Below are positions 35,563 to 43,422 of a stretch of 49,694 nt of DNA, piece after piece (within the stretch, counting starts at the first letter, position 1; the number at the start of each line of letters is the position of its first letter). The stretch covers positions 1 through 49,694 of the forward strand of contig MGGS01000001.1 of NCBI GenBank assembly GCA_001792535.1, read 5' to 3'. A program made the position numbers and the translations under genes. The notes under the pieces are model-generated. The model saw only the letters and a list, made by a program, of their open reading frames with translations. It made no database searches and was not told the origin of the DNA. The DNA comes from Candidatus Woesebacteria bacterium RIFCSPHIGHO2_02_FULL_42_20. GTDB lineage: Bacteria; Patescibacteriota; Microgenomatia; UBA8517.

Positions 35563-36216
35563 ATGGAAGCAGCCGAAAATATAACTGCCGGTCAGGTTGG
35601 CGTGCCGCCTGTTGGTCCGGATAGGGCCGCTAAACCAGCGGCTGACAAAAAGTCAACAATCTTAAACTGGCTGATTGTTTTTGTGACCGTTACACTTATC
35701 GTTGTTTTATTCACAATAGCCGTACTGGCCTTAAGAGCGCCGGAAACTGTCAGTGTTGATGAGGGTGACGCTTTTTCGACACCAGAATTAATTGAGGAAT
35801 TGGTTAAGAAGTTTGAGCAAACTGCTCCGAGTTCCCAGTATTCCTTGGGTGATCTTGGTGCCGAAGTTACGACCCTCATTTCTCAAAGTAAGACTAGCTA
35901 TATTTTCTCACCCAACGGAGAACAAGAAGTACGGACCGGTAATTTGGACGACGGCTTTGTTTCAAGTCTGCTTGCCGGTATAGAATATAAAGTGATAGGG
36001 GAAGTGGAGGAAGACGGTTTCGTTAAAGTGTCGGCAAGCGGGACAGCAAGCGACTTCGAAGGCTTTTATGTCTTTGAAGTAGACGACCTTACCGGACAGG
36101 TCTTGGCCGTTTCTTTGTCTGTCGTTTATACTGATGCAGTCGGGAGTCCGGTTTCCGGTACTTTTAACTTTACCTATGAACTGCCAGTCGATGGTGAAGT
36201 GCTTGGTGTAACTTAA
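35563..36216 (+). CDS. Hypothetical membrane-anchored protein
   Basis: Cytosolic N-terminus, single TM (ILNWLIVFVTVTLIVVLFTIAVLAL), acidic extracellular domain; convergent with the LCP gene. Confidence 0.6.
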   Translation: MEAAENITAGQVGVPPVGPDRAAKPAADKKSTILNWLIVFVTVTLIVVLFTIAVLALRAPETVSVDEGDAFSTPELIEELVKKFEQTAPSSQYSLGDLGAEVTTLISQSKTSYIFSPNGEQEVRTGNLDDGFVSSLLAGIEYKVIGEVEEDGFVKVSASGTASDFEGFYVFEVDDLTGQVLAVSLSVVYTDAVGSPVSGTFNFTYELPVDGEVLGVT

Positions 36217-37242
36217 TTAAAATAAGCTTTCCTTAATTTGCGCCCGGATTTGGGAGAAGTTAGCGTTTCCAGCCTTTGGTACGAGAATGAATTGGCCGCC
36301 GGGTCCCTTCGAATTACTGAGCACGTTGTCGGTTGATAAATTGAGCGTATTGATAGAATATTGATCTGGGTCAAACTTTAAAGCGGTTAATTCAACGATC
36401 AATTGCTTGTCGATATCTGTCTTTACACTTTCGCTTAGTTTGTCGATGATATTGTTCGCATTAGTCAGTACGCCAAGACTAATTAGTTTGTTTTTTATCG
36501 CGGCTAAAACGTCAAATTGTCGAAGACTGCGCGCAAAATCTCCGCCGTATGAGTCCGAGTGGCGTGACCTGACGAATTTTAATGCAGTCAGGCCATCCAT
36601 AGTGTTTTTACCTTGGTCAAAGTGTAGATGTTCGTATCGGCATGTAAATTGTTTTTCGAGTTCAAAACCTGAAAATTCTTCGTGAAACTTGGCAATCTCC
36701 TCGCCCGAAAACCCGCAGGTATCGTTTTCAAGCCCTTTTACGGGATAAAAGTAATCGTCGAAGGTGACCGGGACGTTAACTTCGATTCCGCCCATAATAT
36801 CGATAATTTCGACAAACCCTCCAAAATCGACAGATGCAAAATAGTCTACGGGCATGTCAATCATAGTACTTACAACGGACTTAATTAAGGGGCCTCCACC
36901 GGTGGCATAGGCATTGTTTATTTTAAAGTCGTTTATCCAAAGGTCTCTTGGAATGGAAGTAATCAATACTTTTTTGGTTTCTTTATCGATACTTATAAGA
37001 ATTATCACATCACTTAAATTTCCTCCCGAATGACCTTCTCCGCCATAACCAAGAAGCAAAACATTCACAGGTCGCTTTTGTTTTTCAGTTTTTTCGAAGA
37101 TGTCGGAAGTTACGGGAATCAGTTCGGGTTTGGAGGGAACTAAACTATTTGAGATTTTGGCAAACAAGTAACTACCTGTGAGCAAAATTAAAAAGAGAGC
37201 TACTGTGGCACCGATTAAAATAATTTTTTTCTTCTTGGTCAT
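36217..37242 (-). CDS. LytR-CpsA-Psr (LCP) family cell-envelope glycopolymer transferase
   Basis: N-terminal TM, VNVLLLGYGGEGHSGGNLSDVIILISIDKETKKVLITSIPRDLWIN, VDFGGFVEIIDIMGGIEVNV, LTALKFVRSRHSDSYGGDFARSLRQFDVLAAIKNK. Confidence 0.95.
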   Translation of the reverse strand: MTKKKKIILIGATVALFLILLTGSYLFAKISNSLVPSKPELIPVTSDIFEKTEKQKRPVNVLLLGYGGEGHSGGNLSDVIILISIDKETKKVLITSIPRDLWINDFKINNAYATGGGPLIKSVVSTMIDMPVDYFASVDFGGFVEIIDIMGGIEVNVPVTFDDYFYPVKGLENDTCGFSGEEIAKFHEEFSGFELEKQFTCRYEHLHFDQGKNTMDGLTALKFVRSRHSDSYGGDFARSLRQFDVLAAIKNKLISLGVLTNANNIIDKLSESVKTDIDKQLIVELTALKFDPDQYSINTLNLSTDNVLSNSKGPGGQFILVPKAGNANFSQIRAQIKESLF

Positions 37243-37253
37243 CAGCTTTAAAG

Positions 37254-37284
37254 TTTACACGAGCTTGAATAAGTTTGCTAGAAT
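37254..37284 (+). promoter_or_regulatory. Candidate promoter TTTACA - N19 - (TGC)TAGAAT for the DUF2130 gene
   Basis: Extended -10 with upstream -35-like hexamer; ATG only 10 nt downstream of the -10. Confidence 0.45.
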
Positions 37285-37294
37285 ACTAACTACT

Positions 37295-38404
37295 ATGGTA
37301 AATACTATCAAATGTAAGTACTGCGGAAAAGATATTGAGATCTCCGAGGCTTTGACTCACGAGGTTCAGGCTAAAATTAGACAAGAGCTCGAAGTAGAGA
37401 TTGAAGAAAAGGTAGGCAAACGGGTAAACGAAGAATATGAACTAACTCAAAAACAACAGCAGAAAGAAATAGCCGAAACAAATTTACGCAACAGGAAGCT
37501 TCTTATACAGATCGAGGAACTGATGGACCAGATGCGGCTTCTTAAGACCAAAGACGAAGAGCGTGAAGTTGAAATGAGAAAGAGGCTTGCAGAGGCGCAA
37601 GAAAAAATTAAACAGGCCGCAGTTGGTGAAGCAGAAGAACGTCACAAACTTGATGACAGGGAAAAGGACAAGAAGCTTAGCGATGCCCTTGCTCAAATAG
37701 AAGAACTCAAGATTAAAATCCAACAAAAGTCCGGGCAGCTTCAAGGTGAAGTATTGGAACTTGATTTGGAAAATAATCTTAAAGTCGCTTTTCCTGAAGA
37801 CGAGATTACTCCCGTAGGCAAAGGTGTTGCCGGCGGGGACATTGTACAAAAAGTTAAAAACCGCGCAGGTAAGATAGCCGGGACAATTATCTGGGAAACG
37901 AAGCGCGCCAAATGGAGCCGGTCGTGGTTACCCAAACTTCGTGGGGACACCAGGTCCGCAGGTGCTACTCTGGCTGTTCTGGTTTCGGAAAATTTACCTG
38001 CGGATATAGATACTTTTTCGGTTGTGGACGGGATACTTGTCACAAGTTACAAATATGCTCTGTCGCTTGCCTCTCTACTCCGCCGATCGGTGATGCAAAT
38101 TGCTTCAGCAAAATTTTTGGCGTCCACAAAAGTCGAAGACCTTCAAATTTTACACGAATATCTTCAAAGCGATGCTTTTAGGCACAGGTTCGAGGCGTTT
38201 TTCGAAGGCGTAAAAGCAATGGAGGAAGATTTGATGGGCGAAAAGCGCTCCATGGAGAGAATTTGGAAAAAGCGAGAGGTGCAAATTAGAAAATTGGGGG
38301 GAAGCGCTTCGAATATGTACGGTGAACTCCAAGGGATTATGGGAAAAAGCTTGCCAGACATTAAAAGTTTGTCGCTGGATTCCGGAGATAATGAAAATGA
38401 CTGA
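37295..38404 (+). CDS. DUF2130 domain-containing protein (zinc-finger N-terminus, coiled coil, nuclease-like C-terminal region)
   Basis: IKCKYCGKDIEISEALTHEV; long K/E-rich coiled coil; GGDIVQKVKNRAGKIAGTIIWETKRAKWSRSWLPKLRGD. ATG at 37295. Confidence 0.8.
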   Translation: MVNTIKCKYCGKDIEISEALTHEVQAKIRQELEVEIEEKVGKRVNEEYELTQKQQQKEIAETNLRNRKLLIQIEELMDQMRLLKTKDEEREVEMRKRLAEAQEKIKQAAVGEAEERHKLDDREKDKKLSDALAQIEELKIKIQQKSGQLQGEVLELDLENNLKVAFPEDEITPVGKGVAGGDIVQKVKNRAGKIAGTIIWETKRAKWSRSWLPKLRGDTRSAGATLAVLVSENLPADIDTFSVVDGILVTSYKYALSLASLLRRSVMQIASAKFLASTKVEDLQILHEYLQSDAFRHRFEAFFEGVKAMEEDLMGEKRSMERIWKKREVQIRKLGGSASNMYGELQGIMGKSLPDIKSLSLDSGDNEND

Positions 38405-38471
38405 CGGGAAAATTGTGACTGGAAAAGACAAGTTGGATTAGCTAATATCAAAACTGGGAGGTGAGATTTTT

Positions 38472-38735
38472 ATGGGCGGTGTGCAAGTAAGAAAAAGAGA
38501 CGACGGGAGTATGCAGCCTTTTGATCGAAACAAAGTTTATAGCTCTTTGACTGCTGCAGGTGCCAACTCCAATGAGGCGGAATGCCTGACTGTATTGATG
38601 GAGCATTGGGTGACCAGAAATGTTCAAAATGAAGTAGTCAAGTCGTCCGATATACGGGGTGTTTTGATTGAGTTGCTCAAGATATTGAATCCTGGGGTCG
38701 CCATTGCTTTCGAGTCGTACAAAAAACCGGTTTAG
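38472..38735 (+). CDS. Stand-alone ATP-cone domain protein
   Basis: VRKRDDGSMQPFDRNKVYSSLTAAGANSNEAECL ... VKSSDIRGVLIELLKILNPGVAIAFESYKKPV matches the ATP-cone pattern; strong SD GGAGGTGA upstream. Confidence 0.75.
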   Translation: MGGVQVRKRDDGSMQPFDRNKVYSSLTAAGANSNEAECLTVLMEHWVTRNVQNEVVKSSDIRGVLIELLKILNPGVAIAFESYKKPV

Positions 38736-38745
38736 TCGGGTTTTT
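38721..38745. terminator. Candidate bidirectional terminator between convergent ATP-cone and murB genes
   Basis: AAAAAACCGG-tttag-TCGGGTTTTT: imperfect stem with A/T tracts on both sides, overlapping the ATP-cone stop codon and adjacent to the murB stop. Confidence 0.45.
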
Positions 38746-39826
38746 AGATAATATTAACTTCTGGCTCGAGTTTAAGATCGTAGTTTGTATATATATCTTC
38801 TTGCATTTTTTGAGAAAATTCCAATATTTCTTGGCCCGTGGCATTCCCGTGATTAATAATAACTAAAGCATGTTTTTCGAAAGTTCCCACATTTCCTATT
38901 CGCTTACCTTTCCAACCAAGTTCGTCTAGCAGCCTGCCGGCTGGGATTTTGACGTAATTGGCCATCTTAAAAATCGGGTCATCGGGGTCGGGATAAAGCA
39001 TTTCGTTGACTGGATATGCCTGAAGATTAGGTACCACTTTGAGTAGTTGGCGATATTTATTTTTAGTGACTACCGGATTTTTAAAAAAACTTCCCGCGGT
39101 ACCGACTTTTGTCCAGTCAGGCATTTTAATCCTGCGTAGGTTGGTAACAGCTTGGGCGACGATTTTTGGAGTGAGATTGTTTAGGTCTGGAACAATTTTA
39201 ATAAGCTCTTGTTTAAGTGATTCGTATGGAGCGCTGCCAAAATAGTCTGTGCTAAAGTGAGGTGTTTTTGACAACTTGACTGAAACCGAAGTAATAAAGA
39301 ATTTATTTTTGAGTTCGTGCTTAAAAATGCTGTCTCTGTAATAAAATTTACATTCGTTTTTTGTAATGGTTTCTAATTTGTTTGTGTCCAAACTGATGCC
39401 TTCAACCTCTTTTGTCACCGCTCCAAAATTTTGGCCATAGGCGGCAAGGTTTTGAACGGGCGCGGCCCCTATTGTTCCGGGTATCAGGCTAAGGTCTTCA
39501 ATTCCCGATAATCTGTTATTTACAGACCACATTACAAACTTGTGCCAGTTTTCTCCTGCGTTTACTTTGACTAAGACCTCTTTTGTGTCATCGCTCAGTA
39601 TTTGTTTTTTTGGAATAGAGATCTTGATCACCAATCCGTCAAAATTTTGTGTGAAGAGGGTATTTGTCCCGTCGCCCAAAATATGGAACTTTTCTACTTT
39701 TAAAAGCGAACTTTTGCTAATTTCCCGCAAGTCTTCACGCTTTTTTATTTCTACAAAGTATTTCGTCTTGATATTAACTTTGAAGGAGTTAAGCCTTTTT
39801 AGGTTATAGTCGGTAATAATTTTCAT
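38744..39826 (-). CDS. murB: UDP-N-acetylenolpyruvoylglucosamine reductase
   Basis: FHILGDGTNTLF, LSGIEDLSLIPGTIGAAPVQNLAAYGQNFGAVTKEVEG, YRDSIFK, GTAGSFFKNPVV, GNATGQEILEFSQKMQEDI. Confidence 0.93.
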   Translation of the reverse strand: MKIITDYNLKRLNSFKVNIKTKYFVEIKKREDLREISKSSLLKVEKFHILGDGTNTLFTQNFDGLVIKISIPKKQILSDDTKEVLVKVNAGENWHKFVMWSVNNRLSGIEDLSLIPGTIGAAPVQNLAAYGQNFGAVTKEVEGISLDTNKLETITKNECKFYYRDSIFKHELKNKFFITSVSVKLSKTPHFSTDYFGSAPYESLKQELIKIVPDLNNLTPKIVAQAVTNLRRIKMPDWTKVGTAGSFFKNPVVTKNKYRQLLKVVPNLQAYPVNEMLYPDPDDPIFKMANYVKIPAGRLLDELGWKGKRIGNVGTFEKHALVIINHGNATGQEILEFSQKMQEDIYTNYDLKLEPEVNII

Positions 39827-39839
39827 ACAACTAAGTTAA

Positions 39840-39872
39840 ATTATATCTCTAACACCTCAAAAATGGTAAAAT
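39840..39872. promoter_or_regulatory. Overlapping divergent promoters: murB (-) TTACCA-N18-TATAAT, and ATP-grasp gene (+) extended -10 TGGTAAAAT
   Basis: Minus-strand TATAAT at 39845-39840 with TTACCA at 39869-39864; plus-strand TGG-TAAAAT at 39864-39872, 7 nt from the ATG at 39880. Confidence 0.5.
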
Positions 39873-39879
39873 TGGCAAG

Positions 39880-41169
39880 ATGTCCAAGCCATTTTTCTTT
39901 ATTTCCTCTGATCCTTTTAGGGCAGTTGGCTTGGCACTATTTACAAGCGATTTTGTCTTGATATGCGAAAAGCACTCTTACGTTGTTGACTGGCTAAGCC
40001 GTCGGGGAATAAAGGCTTTGGTTTTAAAATCTAACTACAACAACAGCGGCAAAATTCTTGCGGAAGCGAAAGTGGGCAAATTTATTTCAGATTACTCGGG
40101 CGGTATCACTCCCGAAATTTTGGTGTTTAAGCCATCTGCAAAAATTGACTTACTAGCCAGAAACAAAGGCTATAAGTTGCTTGCCAACAGTGCGGTACTA
40201 AATAAAAAGTTCGAGGACAAGACAAGTTTTTATAAACTTTGCCTTGACAATAATCTGGAAGTTCCAAAAGGGTTCGTAGCTAGGTTTGGGGAGGTCGATT
40301 TCGAAAGAGCTAAAAGTAAATTGGGTTTACCTCTTGTAATTCAATTCGGTAGGGGTTGGGCAGGCGGAACCACTTTTTTTATAGCCAACGCCAAAGATTA
40401 TTTGAGTCTTCAAAAGAAATTCCATAAGACCAAGGTAAAGTTTTCACAAAAGGTCGAAGGTATTACTGTCCTTAATAATGCGTGTATTACAAGTGATGAT
40501 CAAGTATTGGTTAGTCAGCCCGCCATTCAATTGTCAGGTGCGCTCTTTGGCCAGAGTGAAGCTGTGACTTTCGGTAGGCAATGGGGTGGGAACTTAATAC
40601 CCGACGAGCAAGAGGCTAGAATTGCCACAATCACCAAGAAGGTAGGACACATTATGGCGCAAAGCGGATATAAAGGCTGGTTTGGCTTGGATTTTATACT
40701 AAGCACTGACGGAGAAGTTGTACTCTCTGAAAACAATGCCCGGCTGACTGCTTCCTTTTCTTTTTATACGCAACTTGAGGTATTAAACGGATCTGATGTC
40801 ACTTTGTTGGCGAGTCACATAGCCGCTTTTGCCCAGAGAATAGCTGGTAGTTGGCATGTTCCTAAAGTGGTTGGCTCTCAAATTAGCTTGAGAACCGGCT
40901 CGCGAGGAGAAAAAGTTGTTAAAAAAAGTTTGCAAGCAGGTATTTATGGCCGTGATCTTAAATACAGGCGCGACGGGGTAGGTTTGGTGGATTTAACCGA
41001 TCAAAGCGAAGTTTTTATTAACTTTCCGGATTACGGCACTCTATTGCCGCAAAATAGTCAGCTGGTCACTATTGAAACTCGTAACCAAGTGCTTAAGAAT
41101 GAGCATAATGTTTACCCTTGGCTAGCTAAAGTAGCAAAGTATACGGAAAGTAATATACTTTATGAATAA
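39880..41169 (+). CDS. ATP-grasp superfamily ligase (specificity unknown)
   Basis: KTSFYKLCLDNNLEVPKGF, LGLPLVIQFGRGWAGGTTFFI, GYKGWFGLDFILSTDGEVVLSENNARLTASF. Confidence 0.75.
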   Translation: MSKPFFFISSDPFRAVGLALFTSDFVLICEKHSYVVDWLSRRGIKALVLKSNYNNSGKILAEAKVGKFISDYSGGITPEILVFKPSAKIDLLARNKGYKLLANSAVLNKKFEDKTSFYKLCLDNNLEVPKGFVARFGEVDFERAKSKLGLPLVIQFGRGWAGGTTFFIANAKDYLSLQKKFHKTKVKFSQKVEGITVLNNACITSDDQVLVSQPAIQLSGALFGQSEAVTFGRQWGGNLIPDEQEARIATITKKVGHIMAQSGYKGWFGLDFILSTDGEVVLSENNARLTASFSFYTQLEVLNGSDVTLLASHIAAFAQRIAGSWHVPKVVGSQISLRTGSRGEKVVKKSLQAGIYGRDLKYRRDGVGLVDLTDQSEVFINFPDYGTLLPQNSQLVTIETRNQVLKNEHNVYPWLAKVAKYTESNILYE

Positions 41170-41863
41170 GAATGTTGTTCTGATACATGGCTGGGGTTCT
41201 TCGACTTTGAAGTTGGATAAGCTGTCAATGGACTTGGAAGAGCTTGGTTGGCAAGTGTTGTTACTGCCACTTCCCGGCTTTGATTTACAGCCTCCAAGTA
41301 CAGTATGGGGAGTGAAAGAATACGCCGACTACATTTACAAAGAGTCGTCAAAATTTTTTAATGGGTCACACTTTGTTGTCTTTGGCCATTCATTTGGGGG
41401 TAGAGTGGCAATTAATATTGGCGCAAGAAGGTTACCTGCTACCGAGGGAATTGTTTTGTGCGCAACTTCGGGTGTTTCAAGAGGAAATAAAGCTAAAAGG
41501 TTTGTATTTAGCACACTTGCCAAATCTGGCAAAATTATTTTGGGTAAGAGGCCGAGAAAACTCTTTAAGAGCTTTCTTCATAAACTTTCCCGTGAGCATG
41601 ATTATGAAAAGTTGGAAGGGGTAATGAAAGAGATTTTTAAAAAAGTGGTAGCCTACGACTCACTACCAGAAGTCAAGAAGATTAAAGTGCCCGTTTTCAT
41701 TATTTGGGGGGATAGTGACCGTATGACACCTTTGGCTGACGCAAAGAAACTAAAATCTTTAATCGGCCGTTCTAAGCTGTACGTTTTTAAAAATTTGGGT
41801 CACACCTTGCCTTACGTACGGCCAAAACAAATTGCAAAATTAATTGACCAATGGAAAATATAG
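41162..41863 (+). CDS. Alpha/beta hydrolase
   Basis: NVVLIHGWGSSTLKLDKLS, FVVFGHSFGGRVAIN nucleophile elbow, VFIIWGDSDRMTPLADAKKL, NLGHTLPYVRP. Confidence 0.9.
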   Translation: MNKNVVLIHGWGSSTLKLDKLSMDLEELGWQVLLLPLPGFDLQPPSTVWGVKEYADYIYKESSKFFNGSHFVVFGHSFGGRVAINIGARRLPATEGIVLCATSGVSRGNKAKRFVFSTLAKSGKIILGKRPRKLFKSFLHKLSREHDYEKLEGVMKEIFKKVVAYDSLPEVKKIKVPVFIIWGDSDRMTPLADAKKLKSLIGRSKLYVFKNLGHTLPYVRPKQIAKLIDQWKI

Positions 41864-43422
41864 TTGATTTGGTAATAAAACTAGTCCTTATTGCCCAGAT
41901 AGTTTACGAGTCTCTTGTCATTACCTATTGGGTGCAGCAAAAAGAATATCGTTGGGACAGATTTAGAAGTTTTGTTAAAAGCAGGGAGGGACTGTTTACC
42001 CTTAATGTTCACTTTATAGCCGCTAAAGTTGCTTCGTTGTTTTTTTTGCCGTTTTTAATTTCTCTGATTATTGTCGGCTTTATCCTATTAGTTTACTTAG
42101 ACAAGATTAGGACGAAGGGTCTTACAAGGCCAATTTTTACTTTAAGAGCAAGAGAGGTCTACTTGACCCTAGTTAGCCTTGCGTTTTTGGCGAGTGCCGT
42201 CGGCAGTATTATCTTTGCTCAGTTAAGCCTGCTCATTTCGCCCATCATTGGTGTTTATTGGTCGGGTCTCCTTGTCAGGCGAACACTCAGAAAGGAAGTT
42301 TTACAGGCAGAAGCTGTTTTTAGAAATGTCAAGCCAAAAGTTGTTGGAGTCACGGGCAGTTATGGCAAGACTACAACTAAGGAATTTATTGCTACCCTAC
42401 TTTCACGAAAGTATGTTGTTGCCAAAACAAGAGGTGGAGAAAATACTCTTTTTGCTATAGTTCGCACAATTATCCATAATTTGCCCGGCAGCACTCAAGT
42501 TTTTGTTGTTGAGATGGGCGCCTATAAGCGGGGGGAAATTAAACACATAACTGATATAGTTCGACCAACTATAGCAGTCGTGACCGGTATTGAACCTCAG
42601 CACTTGGATCTGTTTGGGTCAATTAAAAATATCCAACTGACCAAATACGAACTTATAGAAAGTTTGGGAAAAGGCGGCGTTGCCGTCCTGAATTATGGCA
42701 ATAGTTATTGCAGGCAAATAGGGCAGTGGGCAAAAGAAAGCGGCGTAAAAGTTTTAAGCTATTGCCTTGGCCCAAGACAGAGAAGTCTGGCTGTGGATTT
42801 GTCTGCCCGAGTTTTGGAAATGTCGGGCAAGGGTGTAAAGGTTGAATTTGATTATAAAAATAAAAAGAAAACACTTGAATTTAAATTTGCTGGAGCGCAT
42901 TTTGTCGAAAACGCAATGGCGGCAATATTAGTCGCTTTTGTGATGGGATTAGACTGGAAAGACGTGGGTAAAGTGAGCGATGAACTATCCACATATGAGA
43001 AAACTATGAAGGTATATAAAACAAAAAGCGGGGCGACTATAATTGATGATTCGCACAACAGTACTCCCAAGGCCTTTGAAGCGGCACTAGCGTATCTTGA
43101 CGAGTTTCAAGGAAGAAAAACTGTGTTCACGCCTGGAATTATTGAATTAGGATCTGTTTCAGACAAAGTTCATACTAGGTTGGGTAAGCTATTGGCTTCA
43201 AAGGTAGACGAAGTAGTTTTGACAAGAAAAGGATTCGAGTCGGCACTAAAAAAGGGCCTTGGAAGCTCCGTTAAAATACTTAAGATTTCTGATGGGAATC
43301 CTAATTATTTAAGCGAGTTGTTTAAAGAAAGTGCTACTCAAAAAGGTATTATTATTTTATTGGAGGGAAAAATGCCTAAGGCGATTTCATATCAATTGGA
43401 GAATCTTGAAACAGATGTTTGA
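41851..43422 (+). CDS. murF: MurF-like Mur ligase with N-terminal polytopic membrane domain
   Basis: N-terminal ~150 aa with several TM segments, then VVGVTGSYGKTTTKEFIATLLSRKY, VVEMGAYKRGEI, VTGIEPQHLDLFGSIKNIQLTKYEL, IDDSHNSTPKAFEAAL. Confidence 0.8.
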   Translation: MENIVDLVIKLVLIAQIVYESLVITYWVQQKEYRWDRFRSFVKSREGLFTLNVHFIAAKVASLFFLPFLISLIIVGFILLVYLDKIRTKGLTRPIFTLRAREVYLTLVSLAFLASAVGSIIFAQLSLLISPIIGVYWSGLLVRRTLRKEVLQAEAVFRNVKPKVVGVTGSYGKTTTKEFIATLLSRKYVVAKTRGGENTLFAIVRTIIHNLPGSTQVFVVEMGAYKRGEIKHITDIVRPTIAVVTGIEPQHLDLFGSIKNIQLTKYELIESLGKGGVAVLNYGNSYCRQIGQWAKESGVKVLSYCLGPRQRSLAVDLSARVLEMSGKGVKVEFDYKNKKKTLEFKFAGAHFVENAMAAILVAFVMGLDWKDVGKVSDELSTYEKTMKVYKTKSGATIIDDSHNSTPKAFEAALAYLDEFQGRKTVFTPGIIELGSVSDKVHTRLGKLLASKVDEVVLTRKGFESALKKGLGSSVKILKISDGNPNYLSELFKESATQKGIIILLEGKMPKAISYQLENLETDV

